Shown here: one piece after another, positions 16,372 through 26,358 of the stretch
Layout: each line of letters begins with the position of its first letter
Position numbering within the stretch: the stretch's first letter is position 1
Source of the DNA: AR12 sp036265915
GTDB taxonomy: Bacteria > Methylomirabilota > Methylomirabilia > Rokubacteriales > CSP1-6
Direction of reading: 5' to 3'
NCBI GenBank assembly: GCA_036265915.1
Contig: DATAOC010000027.1
Span: forward strand, 1-59,897
DNA length: 59,897 nt
Notes under the pieces: generated by a model
What the model saw: only the letters and a program-made list of their open reading frames with translations
Databases searched by the model: none
What the model was told of the DNA's origin: nothing
Program-made: the position numbers and the translations under genes

Positions 16372-17595
16372 CTAGACGCGCTCCGCGAGATCGACGGCGG
16401 CGAGGAAGAGCGTGGTGGCGCCGTGCGCGATGTCGTCCATGGCGGTGAACTCCTCCTCGCAGTGACTGCGACCACCGCGCGACGGCACGAAGATCATCCC
16501 GGCCGGGCCGATGGCCGCCATGTACTGGGCGTCGTGACCGGCGCCGGAGAGGATGTGGCGGTGCCGCGCGCCGCTCGCGACGGCCGCCCGCTCGACCGCG
16601 GCCACCACGTCTGGCGCGAACGGCGTGTACGGGACGCGCCAGTAATGGTCCAGCTCGCCGCGCACGCCCTCGCGCTCGCAGGCCGCGCGCACGAGCGCGT
16701 CGAGCCGGGCGCGGGCGGCGTCCAGCGTCTCGGTGCGCGGATCTCGCATGTCGATCGAGAGCGTGACCGTGCCCGGGATGGCGTTCGGGATGTTCGGCTG
16801 CACGGTGAGGTTGCCGACGGTCGTGACGAGATCGCCGCCGAGCTCGCGAGCAATCGCGCGCACGCCGCCAACGACCTCGGCGGCCGCGACGAGGGCGTCG
16901 TGACGGATGCGCATCGGCGTCGGCCCCGCGTGGTCCTGTACGCCGCGGATGGTCAGGCGTGACCACGCGATGGCGACGATGCCGTCGACCACGCCGACCT
17001 GCAGCCCCGCTTCCTCGAGCACCGGTCCCTGCTCGATGTGCAGCTCGAGATAGGCACGGAACGGGCGCGGCACGCAGGGCTCGGCGCCGAGGTACCCGAT
17101 GCGCTCCAGCTCGTCGACGAGGCGGAGGCCGTCCTTGTCGCGCGCGTTGTACGCGTCTTCGAGCGCGATCTTGCCGGCCATCACGCCGCTGGCGAGCATC
17201 GCCGGCTGGAAGCGCGCGCCCTCCTCGTTGGTGAAGATGGCCACCGTCACCGGATGCCGCGTGCGGACGGAGTGGTCGTTCAGCGCGCGGACAGTCTCGA
17301 GCGCGCACAGCACGCCGAGCTGACCGTCGTACTTGCCGCCGGTGGGGACCGAGTCGATGTGCGAGCCCATCATCACCGGCGGCACGCGCTCGGTGCCCGC
17401 GCGCTCGCCGAAGATGTTGCCCATCTGGTCGATGGTGACGCGCAGGCCTGCCTCGCGCATCCAGCGCACCATCAAATCGCGTCCCCGCCGATCGTCGTCG
17501 GTGAGCGCCAGGCGCGTGAGGCCGCCGCGCGGCGTCGCGCCGATCCTGCCGAGCTCTTCGATGGACTGCGCGAGGCGGGCGGCGTCGATGCGCAT
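16372..17595 (-). CDS. M20 family Zn-dependent hydrolase (N-carbamoyl-L-amino-acid hydrolase / hydantoinase type)
   Basis: A 407-residue amidohydrolase of the AmaB/HyuC type. Metal ligands are visible in MGSHIDSVPTGGKYDGQLG, FTNEEGARF, LELHIEQGP and GGRSHCEEE. The motif SGAGHDAQYM is characteristic of carbamoylases and ureidoglycolate/allantoate hydrolases. It would cleave N-carbamoyl amino acids or related ureides in the cytoplasm, releasing ammonia, CO2 and an amino acid. It follows the kinase gene by 9 bases and lies downstream of a Liv-type transporter, so the system may import and degrade a carbamoylated or ureide compound (inference). Confidence 0.9.
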   Translation of the reverse strand: MRIDAARLAQSIEELGRIGATPRGGLTRLALTDDDRRGRDLMVRWMREAGLRVTIDQMGNIFGERAGTERVPPVMMGSHIDSVPTGGKYDGQLGVLCALETVRALNDHSVRTRHPVTVAIFTNEEGARFQPAMLASGVMAGKIALEDAYNARDKDGLRLVDELERIGYLGAEPCVPRPFRAYLELHIEQGPVLEEAGLQVGVVDGIVAIAWSRLTIRGVQDHAGPTPMRIRHDALVAAAEVVGGVRAIARELGGDLVTTVGNLTVQPNIPNAIPGTVTLSIDMRDPRTETLDAARARLDALVRAACEREGVRGELDHYWRVPYTPFAPDVVAAVERAAVASGARHRHILSGAGHDAQYMAAIGPAGMIFVPSRGGRSHCEEEFTAMDDIAHGATTLFLAAVDLAERV

Positions 17596-17604
17596 GCGAG
17601 ACGC

Positions 17605-19824
17605 CTACGCCAACGTGTTGGGCGGCGCCGCCAGACCGGAGTGACCGCCGCTCACCGCGCTGGCGAGCGCCTCCGCGAGACGCTCGGGATCGACGGGCTT
17701 CACCACGTAGAGGTCGAAGCCGGCCTCGCGCGCGCGCCGCGCATCGTCCGGCTGACCGTAGCCGGTGAGCGCGATCAGCTTGATCGCCTTCAGTGACTCG
17801 CTCGCCCGCAGACGTCGCGCCACCTCGTAGCCGTCCATCTCGGGCAGGCCGATATCGACGATCGCGACCTCCGGCCGGTGCTCGAGCGCGGCCGCGAGAC
17901 CGGCAATGCCGTTGGCGGCCTCGTAGACGGTGTGCCCGTCGAGCGAGAGCAGCGTGCGGAGCATGTCCCGCGCGTCGTCGTTGTCCTCGATGACGAGGGC
18001 GCGCTGGCGACGGACATGCCGTTGCACCGGCGGCTCGGGCGGCAGCGGTGGCGCGGGCAGGCGGGGAAACGAGATGGTGAAGGTGCTGCCGGCGTTGAGC
18101 CCGCCGCTGGACGCCTCCACCTGACCGCCATGCAGCTCCACCAGCCGCCGTACCAGCGTGAGACCGATGCCGAGCCCGCCCTGCGCGCGCTCGGCCGCCT
18201 GCTCGCCCTGCACGAAGAGGTCGAAGATGCGCGGCAGCAGCTCCGCCGGAATGCCGTGGCCGCTGTCGCTCACGCGGAGCACGGCGTCGCGACCCTCGTC
18301 GCCGACGCTGACGCTGATGGCGCCGTCGGCCGGCGTGTACTTCAGCGCGTTCGTGACCAGGTTGGTGATGATCTGCTCGATGCGCGTGACGTCGCCGGCG
18401 ATCCACGTCGGCGTGCCGGCCACCGACAGCCGATGATGGCCGGCGCGCCCGGTCGCCCGAATGGTCGTTTCGACGCGGCGGGCGGCTTCCAGCAGCTCCA
18501 GCGGCCGGCGGTCGAGCACGATCTTGCCGGTCATGACGCGGCCGACGTCGAGCAGGTCCTCCATGAGACGTGCGAGGTGCTCCGTCTGCCGTGCGATCAC
18601 GTCGCGGGCGTGCAGGGCCGCCGCGTCCTCGAGCCCGAGCCGATGCAGCACGCCGACGGCGCCTGCGATGGCGCTCAGCGGGTTGCGGAGCTCGTGGCCG
18701 AGCATGGCGATGAACTCGTCCTTCGCCCGGTTGGCCGTCTCGGCCGCCGCGCGGGCGGAGCGCATCTCGGCCTCGAATCGCTTGCGGTCGGTGACGTCGA
18801 GGCCGATGCCGATGCGCGAGTCGTCGGAGAGGCGCACGATCGACCACGACGTGTCGAGCACGCGGCCGTCGCGCGTGGTGATCTGGAGGTCGTGCCAGCC
18901 CGGCGACGGCGCCTCGAGATATTTCCGGACGTGCGCCCGGTAGCCCGGGTCGGGGTAGCAGAGCGCCATGAGCTCACCGGCGTCGGCCTCGGCCGCGCCC
19001 CAGCCGGTCGCCCGCTCGAACTCGCGGTTCAGTCGCAGCACACGGGGGCCGGGCTCGTACATCGTGATCATCACCGGGATGCTGTCGATGACCGTGCGCA
19101 GCAGCTCGCGCTCGTGGGCGAGCAGCTCCTGTGCCTGCTGCGCCCGGGTCACGTCGCTCACCGAGACCGCGACGCCGGCCACGCGGCCGGCCGGGTCGCG
19201 CACGGGCGCGTACGCGACGCTATACCAGCGCTCGGCATCGGCGGTGGCCAGCTGCGTGCGAAGCGTCGGCACGTGCATGGCCCGTCCGGTGCGCAGGACT
19301 TCCTCGAGGATCGGCTTCACGGCGTCGGCGGCGGTGTCGCCGAGGATCTCACGCCCCGTGCGGCCGACATGATCCTCGGCCGCGCGACCGTTGATCTCGG
19401 CCAGCGCGCGGTTCACGCGGATGTAGCGCAGGCTCGCGTCGTGGAATCCGAGGCCGACCGGGCTCGCATCGAGCAGCGCGCTGACCTGTGCGCGCGCGCG
19501 GCCGAGCGCCGCGGTCAGGAGGACCATCGCGGTCGCCATCACCAGGAATGCGAGGAGCAGCGCGCCGTCGGCGACCGTCGCGATCTTCAGCGATCCATGG
19601 GGCTCGAGCCACAAGTAGTTGGCGGCTATCGTCCCGAGCACGACCGAGAGGAGCCCGGGGCCACGGCCGCCGATGAACGCGCTCGCAACGGCGGCCGGAT
19701 ACAGCAAAACGAACGGTGCCGCGGTCCCCCAGAGCGGGTCGATCAGCACGCGGCCAATGATGGCCACGGCGGTGATGAGGACGGCCGTCAGATAGTGCGC
19801 GAATGGCCGCCGGCGCGGGCGCAT
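17605..19824 (-). CDS. Hybrid sensor histidine kinase (DUF4118-like TM, PAS-PAS-HisKA-HATPase-REC)
   Basis: A 739-residue kinase. Residues 1 to about 105 form four TM helices resembling the KdpD-type DUF4118 sensor. PAS domains lie at about 110-230 and 240-350, and HisKA carries the phospho-acceptor His in FIAMLGHELRNPL. The ATPase boxes are NLVTNALKY, VSDSGHGIP and GGLGIGLTLVRRLV. A C-terminal REC domain (about 610-725) holds VIEDNDDARD, the phospho-Asp in AIVDIGLPEMDGYE, and the Lys in VVKPVD. There is no DNA-binding output domain and no response regulator beside it. Its position between the Liv transporter and the hydrolase suggests it senses the same substrate or its status. Confidence 0.93.
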   Translation of the reverse strand: MRPRRRPFAHYLTAVLITAVAIIGRVLIDPLWGTAAPFVLLYPAAVASAFIGGRGPGLLSVVLGTIAANYLWLEPHGSLKIATVADGALLLAFLVMATAMVLLTAALGRARAQVSALLDASPVGLGFHDASLRYIRVNRALAEINGRAAEDHVGRTGREILGDTAADAVKPILEEVLRTGRAMHVPTLRTQLATADAERWYSVAYAPVRDPAGRVAGVAVSVSDVTRAQQAQELLAHERELLRTVIDSIPVMITMYEPGPRVLRLNREFERATGWGAAEADAGELMALCYPDPGYRAHVRKYLEAPSPGWHDLQITTRDGRVLDTSWSIVRLSDDSRIGIGLDVTDRKRFEAEMRSARAAAETANRAKDEFIAMLGHELRNPLSAIAGAVGVLHRLGLEDAAALHARDVIARQTEHLARLMEDLLDVGRVMTGKIVLDRRPLELLEAARRVETTIRATGRAGHHRLSVAGTPTWIAGDVTRIEQIITNLVTNALKYTPADGAISVSVGDEGRDAVLRVSDSGHGIPAELLPRIFDLFVQGEQAAERAQGGLGIGLTLVRRLVELHGGQVEASSGGLNAGSTFTISFPRLPAPPLPPEPPVQRHVRRQRALVIEDNDDARDMLRTLLSLDGHTVYEAANGIAGLAAALEHRPEVAIVDIGLPEMDGYEVARRLRASESLKAIKLIALTGYGQPDDARRAREAGFDLYVVKPVDPERLAEALASAVSGGHSGLAAPPNTLA

Positions 19825-19866
19825 GGTGGTCCATTGGAGCGCCGGGCCGCGCGCGCGTCAAGCCGA

Positions 19867-20557
19867 CTACATTCCCAGGTATGCGCGCTTCAGCCGGTCG
19901 TCACCCAGCAGCTCGCGGCCGGCGCCCTCCAGTACCAGCTTGCCCGACTCCAGCACGGCCGCCCGGTCGGCCAGCGTCAGCGCCTGGCGGACGTTCTGCT
20001 CGACGATGAGCACCGTCATCCCGTCGGCGTTGATCGTGCGAACCGTCTCGAAGATCTTCCCGACGAGCACCGGCGCCAGCCCGAGCGTCGGCTCGTCCAG
20101 CATCAGGAGCTTGGGCTGCGCCATGAGCGCCCGCCCGATGGCGCACATCTGCTGCTCGCCGCCGGACAGCGAGCCGGCCAGCTGCGTGCTGCGGTCCTTC
20201 AGCACGGGAAACAGCGCGTAGACGTAGGCGAGCGTGGCGTCGCGGGCCGCGCGCGCGTGCGCGGTGTGGGCACCGAGCAGGAGATTCTCGGTGACGGTCA
20301 TGAACGGGAACAGATGCCGCCCCTCCGGGACCTGAACGATGCCGAGGGCCACCCGCCGGTGGGCCGGCACCCGCGCGAGGTCCTCGCCGTTGAAGACCAC
20401 GCGCCCGCGGCGCGGCGAGACGAGGCCGGAGATGACGCGGATGGTGGTGCTCTTGCCCGCGGCGTTGGCGCCCACCAGCGCCATCACCTTGCCGTCCGGC
20501 ACCTCCAGCGACACGGCGAACAGCGCCTGCAGATCGCCGTAGAAGGCGTCGATGCCC

Positions 20558-20571
<14 letters not shown>
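19867..20571 (-). CDS. livF: Branched-chain amino acid-type ABC transporter ATP-binding protein LivF
   Basis: A 234-residue ABC ATPase. Walker A is GANAAGKST, the signature is SLSGGEQQM, and Walker B is LLMLDEPTLGLAP with VLIVEQNV after it. The length and the C-terminal RAYLGM are those of LivF. It pairs with LivG as the cytoplasmic motor of a HAAT-family importer. Its first 14 bases overlap the 3' end of livG. Confidence 0.94.
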
Positions 20572-21269
<698 letters not shown>

Positions 21270-21283
<14 letters not shown>

Positions 21284-22244
21284 GGAGGCTCCGGGCGCGC
21301 ACGCGGGCGGCGATGCCGGTGATGCCCTCGGGCGCGAAGCGCACCACGAGGATGAGCACCGCGCCGTACAGGATGAGGTAGATGCCCGTGAACCCCGTCT
21401 TGACGCCGGAAAACGTGGCGCGCAGGTACGTCTCCAGGGAGGTGATGAAGATCGAGCCGAGATACGGCCCGATGGCGGTGCCGACGCCGCCGATGATGGA
21501 GTTGAGCGCGAAGCGGACGGACAGCGGGACCGAGAACACGTAGAACGGATCCACGAACCCGATGTACTGCGCCCACAGCGTGCCTACGATGGAAGTCAGC
21601 GCCGCGCTCAGCGTGACCGCGATGACCTTGGCCCGGCGGCTCGCGATCCCCAGCGCTTCGGCCGCGTCCTCGTCCTCGCGCACGCCGGCCAGCTGGTAGC
21701 CGAACCGCGAGCGCTCGAGCCAGACCTCGATGAGGTAGTAGAGGACGGCGACCACGAGGGCGACGTAGAGCCACGCGAGGTGTCCGAGACCGAGCGTCCA
21801 CAGCCCCGGCCGGAAGGGGACGGGGATGCCCTCGGAGCCGGAGGTCAAGCCGCGCCAGCGGCTGGCCACGATGAGCAGCACCTGCGAGAAGGCGATCGTC
21901 GACAGCGCGAAGTACGGTCCTTTCAGGCGGTTCGAGAGGTAGCCGATCACGGCGCCGGCGCCCACCGACACCACGACGCCGAGGACCATGCCCACGAACG
22001 GCGATTGCTGCAGGCGCGTGGTCACCAGCGCGGCCGCGTAGGCGCCGATGCCGAAGAACGACGCGTGGCCGATGGAGACCTGGCCGGCGTAGCCGCCGGC
22101 GACGTTCCACGCGGCCGACAGCGCGCCCCACATCAGGATGAGCACGATGCTGTCGAGGAAGAACCCGTCGCGCGTGAGCAGCGGCGCCACGGCGGCAGCG
22201 CCGAACAAGGCCGCGGCCGCCCAGTGCCGGCGCAGCTCCGGCAT
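21270..22244 (-). CDS. livM: Branched-chain amino acid-type ABC transporter permease LivM
   Basis: A 324-residue permease with about 9-10 TM helices. It has the LivM hallmarks AAWNVAGGYAGQVSIGHASFF, the cytoplasmic EAA-like loop REDEDAAEALGIASRRAKVIA and the last TM segment GAVLILVVRFAPEGITGI. Its ATG overlaps the livH stop (TGA/ATG). It forms the inner-membrane channel with LivH. Confidence 0.93.
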
Positions 22245-23158
22245 CACACGCCGAGGTTTTCCGCGCCGCGCTGGCCGAACAGTCCGGCCGGCCGGAACAC
22301 GAGCACGCCGATGAAGAGGAGAAAGTACAGGATCTCCTTCCACGCGGTGCCGAAGAAGTACGAGCCCACGACCTCCACCCCGGCCACGATGAGGCTGCCG
22401 AGCAGCGCGCCCACCATGTCGCCCAGACCGCCGAGCACGACGACCACGTAGGCGAGGAGCACGAACTGCAGCCCTGCCTGCGGGTACACGGAGTAGAGCG
22501 GGGAGACGAGCACGCCGGCCACGCCGACGGCGGCGATGCCGATGGCGAACGTCAGCCGATAGATGCGGTCGGTGTCGATACCCATCAGCGTGGCGGCATC
22601 GCGGTCCTGCGCGGTGGCGCGCATGACGCGGCCGGTGTGCGTCCATTTCATGAACGCGAACAGGCCCGCGGTGAGCGCGAGCGCGATGGCGAAGGCGACC
22701 ACCTGCGAGAGGTTGAATGCGGTGGCGCCGAGGCGCAGCACCACCGAGGAGTGCCAGGGACGGACGAACCGGAAGTCGCCCGTCCAGAGGACGAGGGCGA
22801 CGTTCTCGAGCAGGGTGGCCAGCCCCACCGTGGTGAAGATCTGCACGTTGTGGGAGGCGTGGATCACGCCCTTCATGACGAGCAGGTAGACGACGAGGCC
22901 GAGGACGAAGAAGACGACCGCGGCCGCGGGGAGCACGACGTAGGGATCCACCCGCCACAGGCTCCACGACCAGAAGGCGAGGTACATGCCGAGCATGAGG
23001 AACTCGCCGTGGGCGAAGTTCACCACGCGCATGATCCCGAAGATCAGCGTGAGGCCGACCGCGATCAGGGCATAGATGCCGCCCAGCAGGACGGTCGAGA
23101 CGACGAGCTGCGCGAAGACGTCTATTTGCGGGAGTCCCAGGCGCCGAGCGGGATCCAC
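22244..23158 (-). CDS. livH: Branched-chain amino acid-type ABC transporter permease LivH
   Basis: A 304-residue permease with the LivH signatures GGIYALIAVGLTLIFGIMR and VNFAHGEFLMLGMY, the loop RATAQDRDAATLMGIDTDRIY and VVVLGGLGDMVGALLGSLI. The GTG at 23158 is the only standard start before the first TM helix. It makes the gene overlap the end of the binding-protein gene by 37 bases, suggesting tight translational coupling. Confidence 0.92.
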   Translation of the reverse strand: MDPARRLGLPQIDVFAQLVVSTVLLGGIYALIAVGLTLIFGIMRVVNFAHGEFLMLGMYLAFWSWSLWRVDPYVVLPAAAVVFFVLGLVVYLLVMKGVIHASHNVQIFTTVGLATLLENVALVLWTGDFRFVRPWHSSVVLRLGATAFNLSQVVAFAIALALTAGLFAFMKWTHTGRVMRATAQDRDAATLMGIDTDRIYRLTFAIGIAAVGVAGVLVSPLYSVYPQAGLQFVLLAYVVVVLGGLGDMVGALLGSLIVAGVEVVGSYFFGTAWKEILYFLLFIGVLVFRPAGLFGQRGAENLGV

Positions 23159-24387
23159 TTCGCCCGGGCCGTGGTGAACTCCTCCGGCCAGACGGTGACC
23201 ATCTGGCCGTTCTGCCACTGCAGCATGTAGTGCTGGACGCGCTCGTTGGCGTTCTGGCCGTTCTCGGCGAACTTCACGCCCCAGCCGTTGATCAGCGACC
23301 CGACCGGGATGTCGAGGGACATCACGGCGCCGCGGAACTTGTCGAGGTCGTCGCTCTTGGCCTGGTCCAGCACCACCTTCAGCAGCCAGAGGCCGGGTCC
23401 GGCCAGGCGGTGGCTGGCGTACGGCTCGGCGCCCGTGCGCTTCTTGATCGCGTCCGTGAAGTCGTGCTCGAGCTTTTGCGCATCCGGCTTCAGTCCCTCG
23501 ACCTTGAAGCCGGGTCCTGGCTCGGCCAGCACGAAGGGACCGTTCCCGTCGGCGCCGAGCGCCTTGCCGAAGTCCGGCGAGCCGTAGCCGGTGGCGCCCG
23601 CGTGCACGAGCGCCTTGAAGTTGAAGCTCTGCTCGCGCGACTGGCGCCAGAACAGCACCGCGTCGTTGCCGCGCGCGATGTGGTGGACGATGTCCGGGTT
23701 GAGCTGCTTCAGCTTGACGATGATCGGCGTGAAGTCGTTCGTGGACGCGAAGGCGTAGTACTCGGCCGCCACTTCCTGCATGCCGAAGTCGGCCTTGGCT
23801 CGCTTGCGCGCGGCCTCCGTCACGCCCTGGCCGTACGAGGAGTCCTCGGAGAGGAAGGCGATCTTCAGCTGGTTCGGCTTCATGTTGAAGCGATGGGAGA
23901 GATGCTTGGCGATGAACTCCACGTTGTACCAGCCGAAGCCGGTGCCGTCGATCTCCGTGCGGAACACGTTCTTCAGCCCGCGCTGCGCGAAGCGCGGATC
24001 GACGCAGGACGTCTCCCAGTAGATGACGTTCTGCCGGGAGGCCGCCTCGCTCGCCGCCCCGCACAGCGTCGACGAGTAGGTGCCCGTGATGATCTTCACG
24101 CCCTCGCGGGTGATGAGACGGTTGGCCTCGCTGGCGGCGGCCGTGGGGTCGGTGGCGTCGCCGACGGCGAACGCGAGGCGCTTGCCCATGACGCCGCCCC
24201 GCTCGTTGATGAGATCACGCATGACCTCGTAGCCCTCGAGGTGCCGCTTGCCCTCGAAGGCCAGCGGACCCGTGAGCGGCTCGAGCACGCCGATCTTGTA
24301 CTCGCCGGATTGCCCGTGCGTCACGGCGGCGAGAGCGGCGACGACGGAGAGCGCGGCGACGACGAGGGCGAGCAGACGACGCGACAT
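23122..24387 (-). CDS. Branched-chain amino acid-type ABC transporter substrate-binding protein
   Basis: A 421-residue type I periplasmic binding protein. A signal peptide occupies residues 1 to about 25 (RRLLALVVAALSVVAALAAV). Then come KIGVLEPLTGPLAFEGKRHL, the GERGGVMGKR-like segment and IITGTYSSTLCGAASEAASR, all typical of the LivJ/LivK/AmiC fold. AGGAGG lies five bases before the ATG, so this first gene of the operon is well translated. The ligand could be an amino acid, amide or ureide; the downstream carbamoylase-like hydrolase favours an amide-type ligand but does not prove it. Confidence 0.92.
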   Translation of the reverse strand: MSRRLLALVVAALSVVAALAAVTHGQSGEYKIGVLEPLTGPLAFEGKRHLEGYEVMRDLINERGGVMGKRLAFAVGDATDPTAAASEANRLITREGVKIITGTYSSTLCGAASEAASRQNVIYWETSCVDPRFAQRGLKNVFRTEIDGTGFGWYNVEFIAKHLSHRFNMKPNQLKIAFLSEDSSYGQGVTEAARKRAKADFGMQEVAAEYYAFASTNDFTPIIVKLKQLNPDIVHHIARGNDAVLFWRQSREQSFNFKALVHAGATGYGSPDFGKALGADGNGPFVLAEPGPGFKVEGLKPDAQKLEHDFTDAIKKRTGAEPYASHRLAGPGLWLLKVVLDQAKSDDLDKFRGAVMSLDIPVGSLINGWGVKFAENGQNANERVQHYMLQWQNGQMVTVWPEEFTTARAKWIPLGAWDSRK

Positions 24388-24464
24388 GACTGTCCTCCTG
24401 GGTTGTCGGGAAACGCGCCGGTTGTAACACCCGGCCGCGACGGGTGTCAACACGGGCGATGGTT

Positions 24465-24470
24465 TAGACT
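24465..24470 (+). promoter_or_regulatory. Putative -10 box (TAGACT) for the Nudix gene
   Basis: TAGACT ends 6 bases before the GTG at 24477. It lies in the 89-base spacer between divergent genes and no ribosome binding site is visible. Confidence 0.5.
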
Positions 24471-24476
24471 AAGGAC

Positions 24477-25019
24477 GTGTCCGACGAGTACGCGCGCATG
24501 CTGGCGCCGACGACCGTCCGCTTCTGCCCACTCTGCGGCGGCACGCTCGGGCGCGCCGCGGTGCCGCCCGACCAGCGCGAGCAGGCGGTGTGCTCGGCGT
24601 GCGGCTTCGTCTTCTATCTCAATCCGAAGGTCGTGGCGGGGACGATTCCCGAGCGCGACGGTTGTGTGCTCCTGACCCGCCGTTCCATCAATCCGGGGCG
24701 CGGGCTGTGGACCTTCCCGGGGGGCTTCGTCGACTGGGGCGAGTCGGTGGAGGACGCGGCGATGCGCGAGACGCTCGAGGAGACGGGGCTGAAGGTCGCG
24801 CTGAGCGCGCTGCACAACGTGTACTCGTATCCCGGCGCCCCCGTCATCATCGTCTATCGCGCCACCGTGGTCGGCGGCACGCTCACCACCTGCGACGAGA
24901 ACGACTGTCTCGAGTGGGTGGCGCCGGACGCGATCGACTGGGACACGCTGGCGTTTCCGTCCACGCGCGAGGCGCTGCGCGAGTGGGTCGCCGCGCGCGG
25001 GATCACGCCGAAGGGCTGA
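24477..25019 (+). CDS. Nudix hydrolase with N-terminal zinc ribbon (NudC-like fold)
   Basis: A 180-residue protein. An N-terminal four-Cys ribbon (FCPLCGG and VCSACGF) is followed by a Nudix domain whose box begins GGFVDWGESVEDAAMRETLE and continues ETGL, with the REx2E-type acidic residues intact. It probably hydrolyses a nucleoside diphosphate linked to another group, using Mg2+. It is shorter than E. coli NudC and lacks its extra N-terminal domain. Stand-alone gene, convergent with the hot-dog operon. Confidence 0.9.
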   Translation: MSDEYARMLAPTTVRFCPLCGGTLGRAAVPPDQREQAVCSACGFVFYLNPKVVAGTIPERDGCVLLTRRSINPGRGLWTFPGGFVDWGESVEDAAMRETLEETGLKVALSALHNVYSYPGAPVIIVYRATVVGGTLTTCDENDCLEWVAPDAIDWDTLAFPSTREALREWVAARGITPKG

Positions 25020-25025
25020 GCGCGC

Positions 25026-25460
25026 TCACTCCCGCGACGGCAAGGCCACCGTCGCCTTGCCGGTGACGACCTTCTCGCCCTTGCCGTTCTCGGCCCAGAT
25101 GTCGAGCTCGACCAGGTTCACGCCGTCCTTCTGCGAGGTGCCGACGACGCGGCCGCGACAGGTCACGACGTCCTTCAATCGCACCAGCGCCGCGAAGCGG
25201 ACGCCGACCTTCCGCACGCGGCCGGCGCCGGCCCAGTCGGTGACGGCCTGCGCCACGAAGCCCATCGACAGCATGCCGTGCGCGAACACGCCGCCCATGC
25301 CGGCCGCCCTGGCGAACTCGTCGTCCTGGTGGATGGGATTGAAATCGCCGGAGGCGCCGGCGTAGCGCGTGAGCTGGATCTGCTCGATCGGGCCCTTCAC
25401 CAGCGACGGGATCTCGTCGCCGACCTTGACGTCCTCGAAGTACACGCTGGCGTACTTCAC
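25026..25460 (-). CDS. MaoC-like hydratase subunit (catalytic half)
   Basis: A 144-residue single hot-dog domain with the complete hydratase motif GASGDFNPIHQDDEFA (Asp and His present) and MGGVFAHGMLSMGF. The preceding gene encodes a partner hot-dog domain in which the catalytic His is replaced, so the two probably form a HadAB-like heterodimeric (R)-specific enoyl-ACP/CoA hydratase. The GTG start overlaps the stop of that partner gene (GTGA). Confidence 0.85.
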   Translation of the reverse strand: MKYASVYFEDVKVGDEIPSLVKGPIEQIQLTRYAGASGDFNPIHQDDEFARAAGMGGVFAHGMLSMGFVAQAVTDWAGAGRVRKVGVRFAALVRLKDVVTCRGRVVGTSQKDGVNLVELDIWAENGKGEKVVTGKATVALPSRE

Positions 25461-25906
25461 AGTCGGATCACCGTGATGTGCCGCATGGTGCCGACGATCT
25501 CGCTCTGCCGGTCCGTGATCGCGGTCTCGCGCACGACGAACGCCATCCGCCCGCTCCGGCCCGTCTTCTCGTAGATGTCGAGGATCCTGGTGCGGCACAC
25601 GTACGTGTGGCCGGGCTGGATCGGTCGCGCGAGCTCGAACTCCTGCTCGCCGTGCAGGACGCGCGAGATGTCGGTGCCGAGCTCGCGCAAAACGACCGTC
25701 GTGTCGGCCGTCTCGTCGCGAAACGTCGTGGCGAACGTGGGCGGGGCGATGATGTCGCCCCACTCCGAGGCCTGGCCGAGGCGGTCGTCGAGGTAGAACG
25801 GATTCAGATCGCCGATGGCGCGGGCGAACTCCTTGATCTTGCCCCGCTCTACCGTCACCACGAACGGCGGGTACTCCTTGCCGATGAGGCTCGTGTTGAT
25901 GGCCAT
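25457..25906 (-). CDS. MaoC N-terminal-like (FAS1-type) dehydratase subunit, probably non-catalytic
   Basis: A 149-residue hot-dog domain of the type found as the N-terminal half of fused MaoC dehydratases. At the active-site loop it reads AIGDLNPFYLDDRLGQA, so Tyr stands where the catalytic His would be. It probably supplies the substrate tunnel for the downstream catalytic half, as HadA does for HadB. Its ATG overlaps the stop of the thioesterase-like gene. Confidence 0.82.
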   Translation of the reverse strand: MAINTSLIGKEYPPFVVTVERGKIKEFARAIGDLNPFYLDDRLGQASEWGDIIAPPTFATTFRDETADTTVVLRELGTDISRVLHGEQEFELARPIQPGHTYVCRTRILDIYEKTGRSGRMAFVVRETAITDRQSEIVGTMRHITVIRL

Positions 25907-26298
25907 CAGGCGCCCTTCTTCATCGCGCGCTCGAGGAACTTCGCGAGGTCCGGGACCACGAACCGCTCGTGACGTCCCTCGGCGATCTTGTCCTTGGCGT
26001 CCCAGGCCTCCACCGCGAACGAGAACCGCCGCCCGTCCGTCTCCAGCAGCGTCGCTCGTGCCCGCACGCGCATGCCGACCGGCGTCGCCGCGAGGTGTCG
26101 CATCTCCACCACGGTGCCCACCGTCGAGGCCCCGGCCGGCAGTTGCGGCGTGATCAGGGCGGCGCACGTCTGTTCCAGCAGGGCGATCACCCACGGTGTG
26201 GCGAATACCCGCACGCCGGGATTGCCCATGGCGTCAGCGGTCTTGTCCGGCGTGACCGTCCATGAGACTTCGTGGGTGGCGCCCGGCTCGAGCTTCAT
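25906..26298 (-). CDS. FlK-like hot-dog thioesterase
   Basis: A 130-residue hot-dog protein resembling the fluoroacetyl-CoA thioesterase family: TPWVIALLEQTCAALITPQL, GTVVEMRHLAATPVGMRVRA and FAVEAWDAKDKIAEGRHERFVV. The conserved Thr/Glu/His set of FlK appears present (Glu in LLEQTC, His in GRHERF). In most bacteria these remove unwanted short acyl groups from CoA. First gene of the three-gene hot-dog operon and divergent from the MFS gene. Confidence 0.83.
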   Translation of the reverse strand: MKLEPGATHEVSWTVTPDKTADAMGNPGVRVFATPWVIALLEQTCAALITPQLPAGASTVGTVVEMRHLAATPVGMRVRARATLLETDGRRFSFAVEAWDAKDKIAEGRHERFVVPDLAKFLERAMKKGA

Positions 26299-26358
26299 GG
26301 CGTCGGGTTGTACCGTGGAAGCGCGGACCGCGCAACCCCGTGTGCCATCATACCGGCC

